Part shown: positions 1 through 8,105 of the stretch, piece after piece
Position numbering within the stretch: the first letter of the stretch is position 1
How the letters are laid out: each line of letters opens with the position of its first letter
Origin: a virus
Virus record (IMG/VR): IMGVR_UViG_3300014838_000047
Span: 1 to 34,864 of that record
Strand: one strand, 5' to 3'
DNA length: 34,864 bases
The notes under the pieces: generated by a model
Seen by the model: the letters and a program-made list of their open reading frames with translations, nothing else
The model's database searches: none
What the model was told of the DNA's origin: nothing
Translations under genes and position numbers: made by a program

Positions 1-13
1 AGGCGATTAGCGT

Positions 14-379
14 GTGCCGAAATCAGCGAAGCGAATCTGCCGCCATGCTGGATGCGGCAAACCGGGTGACGGCCGCGTGTGCGCCGAACATGCGAGTGAG
101 GATCCTCGGCGCGTTCATGATCGCGAGCGCGGATCCGCGGCGAGCCGCGGCTACGGCCGCCGGCATGAGAAGTGGCGCAAGCTCATTCTGCATCGCGATC
201 CGCTTTGCAAGATCGCTCGCTTCTGCGATGGCCTCGCGCCGAGCGTCGTTGCCGACCACATCACGCCGCTTCGCGCTGGCGGCGACTACAGCATCGAGAA
301 CGGACAAGGTGCATGCGAGCGCTGTCACAACTGGAAGCGCTCGATCGAGTCACGTAACTCCGCAGTCACCCATGGGTAG
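14..379 (+). CDS. HNH endonuclease (packaging-associated)
   Basis: A 121-residue HNH nuclease. An in-frame TAG at 8-10 makes the GTG at 14 the first possible start, so the gene appears complete. Visible motif: D81-H82 (ADH), N96 (ENGQ) and H105 in the CxxCH segment, with Cys65, Cys71, Cys101 and Cys104 placed to bind zinc. In many HK97-type phages an HNH protein encoded next to the terminase nicks DNA and works with the large terminase subunit during cos cleavage; the terminase genes begin about 950 bases downstream here. The packaging role is inferred from position and family. A homing nuclease is the alternative, but the small size and the place beside terS/terL favour a packaging factor. 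Confidence 0.88.
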   Translation: MPKSAKRICRHAGCGKPGDGRVCAEHASEDPRRVHDRERGSAASRGYGRRHEKWRKLILHRDPLCKIARFCDGLAPSVVADHITPLRAGGDYSIENGQGACERCHNWKRSIESRNSAVTHG

Positions 380-445
380 GTAGGGGGGTGAAATTCTTCG
401 GCGACCGGCCCCCCGCGGACCCCCGGGGGGTCGCGCACACACACC

Positions 446-468
446 CGCGAAATAAAATTTCGCGTTTT
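446..468 (+). terminator. AT-type hairpin terminator after the HNH gene
   Basis: A perfect 8-bp stem (cgcgaaat at 446-453, atttcgcg at 457-464) with an AAA loop is followed by TTTT. It lies at the end of the 94-base gap after the HNH gene, only 5 bases before the next ATG at 474. It could end the upstream transcript or cover the next gene's initiation region, which has no visible Shine-Dalgarno sequence. The first part of the gap is a run of G and C tracts (384-430) without a gene. Confidence 0.6.
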
Positions 469-473
469 AACTG

Positions 474-908
474 ATGCCAAAGGCTTTGCGGCGCAAAGGG
501 AAGCTGCTCGATCAGCAGCTGGTGACGGAGTTCGCAGAGTATCGCGCGCTCAAAAACAAGATCGAGAAGTGGGTGAAGGTTCTCAGCGAGGATTTTCTCG
601 CGAAGTTCGAGGCGGGGTTCGCGTGCCCGACGGATGGGCCGTTTCTGCTCGAGCGCGGCGGCGGCAAGCGGAAGAACATCGACTGGGAGCAGGAGTTTTT
701 CGAGCGGCTCAAGAGCGATTTCAAATCGAGCGGCAGCGCGGACGACGTCGCCGAGCAGCTCGCGATCGTGAAGATGGGCGAAATGGAACGGCTAGCCGGC
801 AAGACTCCGTACTACCAGGTGAACGTAAAGGTGAATCCGAGCTTCGCCGGCGAAGTGGTGCGCGCGATCGTGAAAAAGCTCGATTCGAGGAAAGCCCGCG
901 GCTTCTGA
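474..908 (+). CDS. Hypothetical protein near terminase
   Basis: A 144-residue, charged, mostly helical-looking protein that I do not assign to a family. It starts with a basic segment (MPKALRRKGK), has a Lys/Glu-rich N-terminal half and a C-terminal Lys/Arg-rich end. There is no signal peptide and no membrane segment. The ATG at 474 has no clear ribosome binding site and follows a hairpin (446-468). It lies between the HNH nuclease and the lysozyme-like gene, so a role in DNA packaging or as an accessory to terminase is possible but not shown. Codon use matches the surrounding phage genes, and the 2-base gap to the next ATG (911) suggests co-translation. Confidence 0.7.
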   Translation: MPKALRRKGKLLDQQLVTEFAEYRALKNKIEKWVKVLSEDFLAKFEAGFACPTDGPFLLERGGGKRKNIDWEQEFFERLKSDFKSSGSADDVAEQLAIVKMGEMERLAGKTPYYQVNVKVNPSFAGEVVRAIVKKLDSRKARGF

Positions 909-910
909 AA

Positions 911-1339
911 ATGCCGATTCAGATCTCCGACGCGCTCCTCGAGCGAATCATCAAGGCCGTAGGGAACGCCGAAGGATTCGGCCGACCGGACGCTCTTCCC
1001 ACCAGGTGCCACAATCCTGGAGATCTCACCGACGATGGCGACGTGGGATTCGGAACGGCCCGATCGACTGGAATCGGCGCGGCCGATATCACGATCTATG
1101 CCAGCGACGAAGATGGCTGGGAAGCCCTCCGCAGGAAGTTCCGGAGGATCTTCGCCGGCCAGAGCCATGTCTACAACGCGAGCATGTCGATCGAGCGGAT
1201 CGGGATGCTTTACAGCAAGGATCCCAACTGGGGAATCAACGTCGCGCGCGATCTCGGCGTTTCCGCGGACATGAGTCTCGCGCAGTTGGCCGCAACGCCG
1301 GAGAATCCATCGAGCCCCTCCGAACAGGTGAATGCCTAA
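911..1339 (+). CDS. Lysozyme-like / structural protein P5-like
   Basis: A 142-residue protein starting at ATG 911; the frame is open further upstream but that part shadows the previous gene. The N-terminal half holds NAEGFG (Glu21) and, after a short spacer, HNPGDL (residues 34-39). An early catalytic-type Glu followed by an NPGNL/NPGDL motif is typical of a lysozyme-like family often annotated as phage structural protein P5 or transglycosylase. It may be a virion-associated peptidoglycan hydrolase or the endolysin; no better cytoplasmic endolysin is visible in the window. No signal peptide is seen. It overlaps the small terminase gene by 8 bases, so the two are translationally coupled. Family assignment is from motif memory only. 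Confidence 0.65.
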   Translation: MPIQISDALLERIIKAVGNAEGFGRPDALPTRCHNPGDLTDDGDVGFGTARSTGIGAADITIYASDEDGWEALRRKFRRIFAGQSHVYNASMSIERIGMLYSKDPNWGINVARDLGVSADMSLAQLAATPENPSSPSEQVNA

Positions 1340-1847
1340 GGGATCTGGACGGCGGCCGCTGCCGACGGCCGTCAAGAAGCTGCGCGGCAACGCCGGCAAG
1401 CGAAAGCTGAACGACGCGGAGCCGAAGCCGAAGCCCGGCGATCCGGAGATGCCGGAGGGCCTCTCGGCCGCGGCGGCCGCCGAGTGGCGCTCGATCGTGC
1501 CGGAGCTCCGCCAGCTGGGCGTGCTCACGAAGATTGACGGCAAGGCGCTGGCGGCATATTGCCATGCGTTCGCGCGCTGGATGGAAGCCGAGGTCGAGAT
1601 CCGGCGCCTGGGGATCGTGGTGATGGAGCCGATCTTCAACGGCGAGCGATTCCTCGGCTGTAAGTACAAGAAAAACCCCGCGGTGACGATTTCAGAAACC
1701 GCCCAGAAAATCATGAAGGCTTTCCTCGTCGAGTTCGGGATGACGCCGAGCTCGCGATCGCGCGTCCGGATCGAGAAGCCGACGGAAGCGGATCCGATGG
1801 ACGAATTCCTGAAGGCTGCGAACCGCCCAGCGAAACATGTCAATTAA
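1332..1847 (+). CDS. terS: Terminase small subunit, P27 family
   Basis: A 171-residue small terminase subunit. The N-terminal stretch (MPKGSGRRPLPTAVKKLRGN, then a Pro/Lys-rich linker) and the following helical segment with AAAEWRSIVPELRQLGVL and DGKALAAYCHAFARW are characteristic of the P27 family. The protein recognises the phage packaging site and delivers DNA to the large subunit. The ATG at 1332 overlaps the previous gene by 8 bases and the stop overlaps the large subunit start by 11 bases, an arrangement expected for subunits made in fixed proportion. Length agrees with the family. Confidence 0.93.
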   Translation: MPKGSGRRPLPTAVKKLRGNAGKRKLNDAEPKPKPGDPEMPEGLSAAAAAEWRSIVPELRQLGVLTKIDGKALAAYCHAFARWMEAEVEIRRLGIVVMEPIFNGERFLGCKYKKNPAVTISETAQKIMKAFLVEFGMTPSSRSRVRIEKPTEADPMDEFLKAANRPAKHVN

Positions 1848-3570
1848 AATTGACACCTCTCATCCGGTCGAGCGCTACGCGCGCGACGTGATCAGTGGCG
1901 CGATCGTTGCTTCGAAGTGGGTGATCCTCGCCTGCAAGCGCCACGTGCTGGACCTGGCCGAAGGGACAGGTCGCGGCCTATACTTCGATACAGCCGCGGC
2001 GCAGCGCACGATCGACTTTTTCAAATTCCTCAAGCACTCGAAGGGGAAGTGGGCCGGCGAATCGTTCGCGCTGGAGCCCTGGCAGCAGTTCATCGTCTAC
2101 TCGATTTTCGGCTGGAAACACAAAGCCGACGGCATGCGCCGGTACCGCACCGCGCACGTCGAGGTCGCCCGCAAAAACGGGAAGACCACGCTGTGGGCCG
2201 GCGTGGGCCTGTATCTGTTTTTCGCCGACGGCGAGCCTGGCGCTGAGGTCTACTGCGCGGCCACCAAGAAAGACCAGGCGAAGATACTCTTCAGCGAAGC
2301 GGAGCGGATGCGCTCGGCCTCACCAGGCCTGAAAAAGCGCATCGCGAGCTTCCGCAACAACATGAACATCGTGGGCACCGCGTCTAAGTTCGAACCGCTC
2401 GGTGCCGACGAAGACACGCTCGACGGTTTGAATCCGCACGGCGCCCTCGTCGACGAGCTCCACGCCCACAAAACCCGCGGGCTCTGGGACGTCCTGGAGA
2501 CGGCGCTGGGTGCGCGCCGGCAGCCGCTGATGGCCGCCATCACCACGGCGGGCTCCGATCGCGAATCGATCTGCTGGAAGCAGCACGAATACGGCGAGAA
2601 GGTGCTCGAGGGGATCAACCACGACGACACCTTTTTCGTCTTCATCGCCTGCATCGACGAAGAGGACGACTGGGAAGACGAACGCAACTGGATCAAGGGC
2701 AACCCGAACCTGGGCGTTTCGATCAGCGTCGAGGATCTCCGTGATCGCGCGCTGAAGGCCAAGCAGATGCCCTCGGCGCGGAATTCCTTTCTGCGCCTGC
2801 GCCTGAACAAGTGGACCAACAGCGAGACCGCGGCGATCAAAGCGGAGGACTGGCGCGAATGCGTGGGATTCTCGCTGGCCGGCAAGGACGCGAAGGTGCT
2901 CCGCGGCGAGGTCGAGAAGCAGCTCGAGGGCCGCGAATGCTTTGAGACCGTGGACCTGGCCTCCACCGAAGACATCGCCTGCTCCGGCAAGCTGTTCCCG
3001 CCGCTCGAAGAGGGCGAGCCCTATATTTTCATTCCGCATTTTTACGTTCCCGAAGAGCGCCTCGACGAAAAAATCAAGCAGTGGCGGCAGCCCTACGACG
3101 TCTGGGCGCGCGAGGGCTGGATCACCGCGACCGACGGCAACGTGATCGATTACGACGTGATCCAGGAGCAGGTGCTCTCCGATTTCGAGCGCTACCAGGT
3201 CCGCGAGTTGGCCTTCGACCCGTGGAACGCCACGCAGTTCATCAACGGCCTGCAGAAGGCCGGCATCGCGATCGAGAAGATGGTGAAGTTCCCGCAGACG
3301 CTGACGACGTTCGCCGAGCCCACCAAGCAGCTCCTCGAGGTGCTGATCCCGAACCGCCGCATCGCGCACCTGGGCAATCCAGTGCTCGCCTGGATGGCCT
3401 CGAACCTCCTTACAAAATCCGACAGTAACGGCAACATGCGCCCGGTGAAGGGAACCGGCATCGGCAAGATCGACGGCATCGTCGCGCTGATCATGGGCCT
3501 CGGCCGCGCGATTGCCGATGGCGGCAGCAGCGCAAGCGTCTACGAAAACCGGGGCGTGATCACGCTGTGA
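1837..3570 (+). CDS. terL: Terminase large subunit (ATPase/nuclease)
   Basis: A 577-residue terminase large subunit of the HK97-like Terminase_1 type, the motor that pumps and cuts phage DNA. The ATPase half shows the Walker A variant ARKNGKTT (residues 111-118) and Walker B with the catalytic pair D206-E207 in GALVDELH. The nuclease half shows an acidic cluster with D373 in TVDLAST, a later Asp in LAFDPWNA, and a C-terminal Asp in KIDGIVAL, as expected of the RNase H-like fold. Length is normal. It begins inside the end of terS and its TGA overlaps the GTG of the next gene, so it sits in a tightly coupled packaging operon. Confidence 0.96.
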   Translation: MSIKIDTSHPVERYARDVISGAIVASKWVILACKRHVLDLAEGTGRGLYFDTAAAQRTIDFFKFLKHSKGKWAGESFALEPWQQFIVYSIFGWKHKADGMRRYRTAHVEVARKNGKTTLWAGVGLYLFFADGEPGAEVYCAATKKDQAKILFSEAERMRSASPGLKKRIASFRNNMNIVGTASKFEPLGADEDTLDGLNPHGALVDELHAHKTRGLWDVLETALGARRQPLMAAITTAGSDRESICWKQHEYGEKVLEGINHDDTFFVFIACIDEEDDWEDERNWIKGNPNLGVSISVEDLRDRALKAKQMPSARNSFLRLRLNKWTNSETAAIKAEDWRECVGFSLAGKDAKVLRGEVEKQLEGRECFETVDLASTEDIACSGKLFPPLEEGEPYIFIPHFYVPEERLDEKIKQWRQPYDVWAREGWITATDGNVIDYDVIQEQVLSDFERYQVRELAFDPWNATQFINGLQKAGIAIEKMVKFPQTLTTFAEPTKQLLEVLIPNRRIAHLGNPVLAWMASNLLTKSDSNGNMRPVKGTGIGKIDGIVALIMGLGRAIADGGSSASVYENRGVITL

Positions 3571-3776
3571 GCGACGGCCGGCGCGTGGCGGTGGAGCTGC
3601 TCGGCGAGACCGCGATCCAGAAGCTCGATCCCGGAGCGAAGTATCTCGTCGTGATTGGCGATCGCAACCTGACAGTGCGTTCCGCCGACCTCTTGCGCGA
3701 TTACCTGAGGTCGATGGATATCGAGATCGTGATTCTGCAGGCCGACGACGTTTCCATCTACGAGCTGACAAATTGA
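3567..3776 (+). CDS. Small hypothetical protein between terL and portal
   Basis: A 69-residue protein of unknown function. It starts with GTG in a GTGA overlap with the terL stop codon and ends in a TTGA overlap with the next gene, so both junctions indicate translational coupling. The sequence alternates hydrophobic and charged residues (YLVVIGDRNLTVRSADLLRDYLR), suggesting a compact alpha/beta fold. No metal-binding motif, membrane segment or signal is visible. Small genes at this place in HK97-type phages are common and usually uncharacterised. Confidence 0.75.
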   Translation: MSDGRRVAVELLGETAIQKLDPGAKYLVVIGDRNLTVRSADLLRDYLRSMDIEIVILQADDVSIYELTN

Positions 3777-3964
3777 GCGAGCAAAAGAAGCCGCGGCGGA
3801 TCGATCCCGAGGACCTGATCGGACTCGCAGGCCTCGCGCTCTTCGCCGCCGGCGCGTGGATGGCCTGGCGCCCTGCGGCACTGATTTTCGTGGGACTCAT
3901 GCTTTTCGTTTACGCCTGGGTGAAATCGCGATCGCAAACGCCGCCTGGGACGGGAACGGCCTAG
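3773..3964 (+). CDS. Small membrane protein, two TM segments
   Basis: A 63-residue protein with a TTG start overlapping the previous stop (TTGA). After a charged N-terminus (MSEQKKPRRIDPEDL) there are two hydrophobic segments, roughly residues 16-31 and 34-49, separated by an Arg-Pro turn (AWRPAAL), then a polar tail. This hairpin topology is what small holins look like, but position between terL and portal is not typical for a holin and the function is unknown. The overlapping non-ATG starts and match to neighbouring codon use support it being real. Confidence 0.7.
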   Translation: MSEQKKPRRIDPEDLIGLAGLALFAAGAWMAWRPAALIFVGLMLFVYAWVKSRSQTPPGTGTA

Positions 3965-3966
3965 AA

Positions 3967-5727
3967 ATGGGACTGCTGCGCGAATTCAGAAGCTCGCTGG
4001 AAAATCCGAGCACGCCGCTCTCGTTCCCCGCCGAGTGGCTGCTCGACATTTTCAACGGCGGCCGCACGGACTCCGGGATCCGTGTCTCGGAGATGACGGC
4101 GCTGCAGGTCTCCACCGTCTTCGCCTGCGTGCAGCTGATTTCCGGGGCCATGGGATTCCTCGACCTGAACGTTTACGAGCGGATCCTCTACAGCGACAAG
4201 CGCGCGGGGAAGCGCATCGCCTACGAGCACGACCTCTTCGACATTCTGGAAAACGAGCCGAACGACGAGATGTCCTCGTTCAGCTTCCGGAAGACGCTGC
4301 AGGCCCACGCCCTGCTGTGGGGAAATTGCTACGCTGAAATTCAGCGGGACAATGCCAATCGCATCGTCGCGCTGTGGCCGCGCAACCCGGCCCGGATTCG
4401 TCCATATCGCCTCACCGACCCGATGACGATCAAAGGCGAATCCGTTCCGCGGGGCGGCCTGATCTACAAAAGCACCGAAGGAATGGAAACTGCCAGCGTG
4501 GATCCGGCCGCGGCGCCTTATAACGACGGCCCGGAGCGTTCGATCCTGAAGGAAGACATGATCCACATCCCCGGCCTCGCTCTCGACGGCCGCGTGGGCC
4601 AGTCGGTGACGAACCTAGCGCGCCAGGCCATGGGCCTCGCGCTAGCGACGGAGAAGTTCGGGGCGAAGTTTTTTGGCAACGGCGCGCGGCCCTACGGCGT
4701 GCTGCAGCATCCGGCTGCACTGAAACCCGCGGCTCTGGAAAATCTGAAGAGGTCCATCCAGGAAGCCCTGGGCGGAGAGAACGTGCAGCGGCCGTTCGTG
4801 CTCGAGGAGGGAATGAAGTGGCAGGAAACCTCCACTAAGCCGAACGAGGGCCAGTTCCTCGAAACGCGCCAATTCCAGAAATCCGAGATCTGCTCGATCT
4901 TCCTGGTGCCGCCGCACATGATCGGCGACACCGAAAAAACCAACCGGGCCAACACCGAGCAGATCGGAATCGAGTTCGTCACCTTCACGCTTTCCCCCTG
5001 GCTGAAGGCCTGGAAGCAGGAGCTGAAGAGGAAGCTCTTCCCGAAGGTGGGCCGCTCGGCCAACAAATTCTTCGCCAACTTCGATACCAGCCCGCTGGTG
5101 ATGCCGGACGCCGAGAGCCGCCGCAATTTCTACAACAGCGGCAAGCAGTGGGGCTGGCTCTCTACCAACGCGATTCTCGAGCGCGAGCACATGAACCCGA
5201 TCGACAAGCCCTGGGCCGATGGGTACTGGATGCCCATCAACATGCAGGACGCCGAGACGGCGTTCAACGAACCCGCGCAGGGCCCCGGGCCGGCCGACCC
5301 GGACGCCGCGGCCGCGGGCGAGGGCGCCGACACCAAGCCGGCGAAGGACGACAAGCTCGGCAAGCGCTACGTTCGGGCCTATTTGAAGCTCTTTCGCGAT
5401 GCCTTTGGGCGCGTTCTCTCGCGCTCGTGGTGCGATTCGGAGGCCTTTAACAGGGCTTTCCGGCCCGTTTTCGAAACGATGGGCGAGGACCTATACCGGC
5501 TGGCCGCGGACGAATTCGGCGGCGAGGGCGAATCTGGACTCGCCGAATCCCGCTTTCTCGCGGATTACATCGAAGCCATGCGCACGCGCTTCCCGGAGTG
5601 GAAAGCGGCCAACGGCGACGCGGACAACGTCGCGGAGCGCGAGCTCGCGCGCGCCGTGAAGGCCATCTCGATCGAAGTCTACCGCGCGGCCGGCACGCAG
5701 CGCGCAAAACAGCTTGTGGAGGCATAG
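3967..5727 (+). CDS. Portal protein, HK97 family
   Basis: A 586-residue portal protein, the ring at the unique capsid vertex through which DNA passes. The open frame runs further upstream, but the ATG at 3967, two bases after the preceding stop, gives the expected N-terminus (MGLLREFRSS). Family-like features include AEWLLDIFNGG, VFACVQLISGAMG near the N-terminus, the stem/wing region with ALLWGNCYAEIQRD, and SEICSIFLVPPHMIGDTEKTN followed by TNAILEREHMNP in the core. The C-terminal 120 residues are an Ala/Asp/Gly-rich linker plus a helical tail that varies among phages. It precedes protease and capsid genes in the standard order. Confidence 0.95.
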   Translation: MGLLREFRSSLENPSTPLSFPAEWLLDIFNGGRTDSGIRVSEMTALQVSTVFACVQLISGAMGFLDLNVYERILYSDKRAGKRIAYEHDLFDILENEPNDEMSSFSFRKTLQAHALLWGNCYAEIQRDNANRIVALWPRNPARIRPYRLTDPMTIKGESVPRGGLIYKSTEGMETASVDPAAAPYNDGPERSILKEDMIHIPGLALDGRVGQSVTNLARQAMGLALATEKFGAKFFGNGARPYGVLQHPAALKPAALENLKRSIQEALGGENVQRPFVLEEGMKWQETSTKPNEGQFLETRQFQKSEICSIFLVPPHMIGDTEKTNRANTEQIGIEFVTFTLSPWLKAWKQELKRKLFPKVGRSANKFFANFDTSPLVMPDAESRRNFYNSGKQWGWLSTNAILEREHMNPIDKPWADGYWMPINMQDAETAFNEPAQGPGPADPDAAAAGEGADTKPAKDDKLGKRYVRAYLKLFRDAFGRVLSRSWCDSEAFNRAFRPVFETMGEDLYRLAADEFGGEGESGLAESRFLADYIEAMRTRFPEWKAANGDADNVAERELARAVKAISIEVYRAAGTQRAKQLVEA

Positions 5728-5756
5728 CGACTTCACGGAGCGCTAGGAGAAGACCG

Positions 5757-6533
5757 ATGGAACGCGAATACCGTATTCAGAAAAACGCCATCCGCGCGAA
5801 GAAGGGCGAGAAGCCCGGCATCGAGGGCCACGCCGCCGTGTTCAACCAGCTCTCCGTGGATCTGGGCTGGTTCCGCGAGCGGATTATGCCCGGGGCCTTT
5901 ACCGCCAACCTGAAGGCCAGCCCGGACGTCCGCTGCCTCTTCAATCACGACCCGAACCTGATTCTCGGCCGCACCACCGCCGGCACGCTGCGCCTGAAGG
6001 AAGACGACAAGGGCCTTTTCTACGATTGCGACACGCCGGACACGCAAACCGCCCGCGACCTGCAGACCTCGATCGAGCGCGGCGACGTGGACCAGTGCAG
6101 CTTCGGCTTTATGGTGCGCAAGCAAAAGTGGAGCGAAGAGCCGGATCCCGACGATCCCACGGGCAAATCGATGATGAATGTGCGCGAGGTTCACGAGGCG
6201 GAACTCTTCGACGTTTCTCCCGTCACCTACCCCGCTTACACCGGCACGGATGTGTCCAAGCGGATGAACACCCTGTTCCCCGATGGCGTTCCGGCCGAGG
6301 TCCGCTCGCACGTGCCGAAGCTCGATGAAGAAATCAAGCGCGCGGCGGCCGACTGCGAATGCGATTGCACCCGCTGCCAGCGCGACGATTGCGAGAACTG
6401 CACCAACAAAGAGTGCGACGACGAGAATTGCGAGGGCTGCCCGATGCAGGAGGGTGATCGCTCGGCGGTACCAGTGACGGCCGAGGAGCGCGAACGGCTG
6501 CAGGCGATTCTCGACCATGCCGCAATATTTTAG
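5757..6533 (+). CDS. Prohead protease (U35) with Cys-rich tail
   Basis: A 258-residue HK97-type prohead maturation protease, which digests the scaffold/delta domain inside the prohead. ATG 5757 follows a ribosome binding site (ctaggagaag). The catalytic His is in LFNHDPN (H64) and the Ser in DQCSFGF (S115), with FERIMPGAF-like ERIMPGAF at 41-48. The unusual part is a C-terminal cluster of nine cysteines within residues 200-228 (C200, 202, 204, 207, 212, 215, 220, 225, 228), interleaved with Asp/Glu. It could bind zinc or iron-sulphur or be disulphide-linked after release. The tail lies beyond the protease core, so it may act as a scaffold-like extension. Confidence 0.92.
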   Translation: MEREYRIQKNAIRAKKGEKPGIEGHAAVFNQLSVDLGWFRERIMPGAFTANLKASPDVRCLFNHDPNLILGRTTAGTLRLKEDDKGLFYDCDTPDTQTARDLQTSIERGDVDQCSFGFMVRKQKWSEEPDPDDPTGKSMMNVREVHEAELFDVSPVTYPAYTGTDVSKRMNTLFPDGVPAEVRSHVPKLDEEIKRAAADCECDCTRCQRDDCENCTNKECDDENCEGCPMQEGDRSAVPVTAEERERLQAILDHAAIF

Positions 6534-6541
6534 GAATTCCG

Positions 6542-6598
6542 TCCCAGGACCCCGCGCCGGATGCGGCTGCGCGTGATAGCGCGAGCGGGTACCGGGGA
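6542..6598 (+). other. Imperfect hairpin between protease and capsid genes
   Basis: Arms at 6542-6555 and 6585-6598 pair at 11 of 14 positions, enclosing a GC-rich inner region with its own short inverted repeat (gcgc at 6569-6582). It begins with tcccagg, like the dispersed junction hairpins elsewhere in the window, but it is too diverged to be counted as one. It lies 9 bases after the protease stop and 66 bases before the capsid ATG, so it could stabilise or separate the capsid mRNA. Confidence 0.35.
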
Positions 6599-6664
6599 AA
6601 TCGAGCCGCCGGGCGGTGAACGCCAGGCCGGGCCGAAATACACCACCAAAAAAGGAAAACGCAA

Positions 6665-7978
6665 ATGGCTCTGAGCCGAATTCGAGAACTGATGGAAAAG
6701 CGCGCGAAGCTGCATACCGACGCGACCGCGCTGATCCCCCAAGCAGGCGAGAAGTGGACTCCCGAGAACCGCGCGAAGTTCAACACCATGCACGACGACA
6801 TCGACACGATGGGCAAGGATATTGAAGCCCTCCAGCGCGACGCCGCCGTCGACGCGGAGCTCCGCGACACCAAGAAGCCTCCCGAAGCACAGCCTGGCGG
6901 CGAAGCCGAGCAGCGCAAACAGAAGGACGAAAAGTACTCGGTCGCTTTCCGCGATTACCTCCGGCACGGGCAGGCGGAAATGTCACCCGAGAGCCGCCAG
7001 CTGCTTTCGCAGCACAAGGCCGAATTCCGCGACATGGGAATCGGCACCAACACCCTCGGCGGCTACTTCGTGCCCCAGGGCTTCGTCTACAAGATCGAGG
7101 AAGCCCTGAAGTACTACGGCGACATGCTGAACGTCGCCGAGATCATGGACACGGCCACGGGCCAGACGTTGCCCTACCCGACCGATAACGACACCACGGT
7201 GGTGGGCGAGATCGTCGGCGAAGGCACGCAGGTTTCCACGGCGGATGTCTCCATCGGGCACATCAACTTCGGCGCGTTCAAATTCTCGACGAAGATGATC
7301 AAGCTCTCGCTCGAATTGCTGCAGGATTCCGCTTTCGACATGGAAGCCTACCTGCAGAAGAAGATGGCCGTCCGCCTGGGCCGCATTCTGAACACAAAGT
7401 TCACGGTGGGCGTCGGTACCACGGAGCCGAACGGAATCGTGACGGCGACTGTGGCCAACCAGGGCACGGCCCAGGTGTGGGGAACCGGATCGGGCGTCGG
7501 GATCCCTCTGATCGCGGCCGGCTCTTCGACCAACGATGGCGGATCGGAAACGGGCGGCACGTCGATCGGCTACGGCGACCTGGTGAACCTGGAACACTCC
7601 GTCGACCCCCTCTATCGCAAGGGCGCGAAGTTCATGTTCCACGACACCACGTTGCGGTACCTGAAGACGCTGCTCGATAAGTACGGGCGTCCTCTGTGGG
7701 TGCCGGGAATGACGGCCGGCGCTCCGAATACCGTGCTCACCTACGGCTATTCGATCAACAACGACATGGCGCAGATCGCCGTGAACGCGAAGACCGTGCT
7801 CTTCGGCGACCTGAGCAAATACCTGATCCGCCGCGTGAAGGAGCTCGGAATTTTGCGGCTCAACGAGCGCTTCGCGGATTACGGCCAGGTGGCTTTCATC
7901 GGCTTCGCCCGGTACGACGGCAACCTGCTCGACGCGGGCACGCACCCGGTGAACTACCTGGTGCAGGCGGCGAGCTAG
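6665..7978 (+). CDS. Major capsid protein, HK97 fold
   Basis: A 437-residue major capsid protein. The first ~100 residues (ELMEKRAKLHTDATAL..., DTMGKDIEALQRDAA) form the charged, coiled-coil delta domain that acts as internal scaffold and is normally removed by the prohead protease encoded just upstream. The mature part starts near the NTLGGYFVPQGF segment and includes an N-arm/E-loop region and the conserved LNERFADYGQVAFIGFARYDG near the C-terminus. A purine-rich ribosome binding site (aaaaaaggaaaac) precedes ATG 6665. Three hairpins, the last a strong terminator, follow the gene, as expected for a very highly expressed transcript. Confidence 0.95.
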   Translation: MALSRIRELMEKRAKLHTDATALIPQAGEKWTPENRAKFNTMHDDIDTMGKDIEALQRDAAVDAELRDTKKPPEAQPGGEAEQRKQKDEKYSVAFRDYLRHGQAEMSPESRQLLSQHKAEFRDMGIGTNTLGGYFVPQGFVYKIEEALKYYGDMLNVAEIMDTATGQTLPYPTDNDTTVVGEIVGEGTQVSTADVSIGHINFGAFKFSTKMIKLSLELLQDSAFDMEAYLQKKMAVRLGRILNTKFTVGVGTTEPNGIVTATVANQGTAQVWGTGSGVGIPLIAAGSSTNDGGSETGGTSIGYGDLVNLEHSVDPLYRKGAKFMFHDTTLRYLKTLLDKYGRPLWVPGMTAGAPNTVLTYGYSINNDMAQIAVNAKTVLFGDLSKYLIRRVKELGILRLNERFADYGQVAFIGFARYDGNLLDAGTHPVNYLVQAAS

Positions 7979-7984
7979 CCGTCC

Positions 7985-8004
7985 GGCCCCGGCGAGGGGC
8001 CTTT
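7985..8004 (+). terminator. Hairpin with GGCGA loop after the capsid gene
   Basis: A 6-bp perfect stem, ggcccc (7985-7990) and ggggcc (7996-8001), encloses the pentaloop GGCGA and is followed by TTT. Read on the other strand the loop is TCGCC, the loop seen in several other junction hairpins in this window. It starts 6 bases after the capsid stop codon. It may act as a first-stage terminator or as an mRNA 3'-end stabiliser. Confidence 0.55.
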
Positions 8005-8022
8005 CAATGTTGTATCCCCCAC

Positions 8023-8044
8023 GGGCCGCTCGCCTACGCGGCCC
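8023..8044 (+). other. Second post-capsid hairpin, TCGCCTAC loop
   Basis: A 7-bp perfect stem, gggccgc (8023-8029) and gcggccc (8038-8044), encloses an 8-base loop starting TCGCC. It lies between the first hairpin and the strong terminator, so the capsid gene is followed by three hairpins in about 110 bases. No T tract follows this one. Confidence 0.5.
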
Positions 8045-8056
8045 ACACCCCGGCGA

Positions 8057-8090
8057 AAAGGGGCCGCTTCGGCGGCCCCTTTCGTCTTTC
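8057..8090 (+). terminator. Strong terminator with UUCG tetraloop
   Basis: An 11-bp perfect stem (aaaggggccgc at 8057-8067 and its complement at 8072-8082) is closed by the very stable c(UUCG)g tetraloop and followed by a pyrimidine/T-rich stretch (8080-8090). This is the best intrinsic terminator in the window. It would stop most transcription after the capsid gene, giving capsid mRNA in excess over the connector genes downstream. Confidence 0.85.
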
Positions 8091-8105
8091 TGAAAAGAGG
8101 GAATT

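Noticed and set aside
2320-3900. Minus-strand ORF (526 codons) opposite terL
   Set aside because: Arg/Asp/His-rich shadow of the terminase and portal-proximal genes, without credible start.
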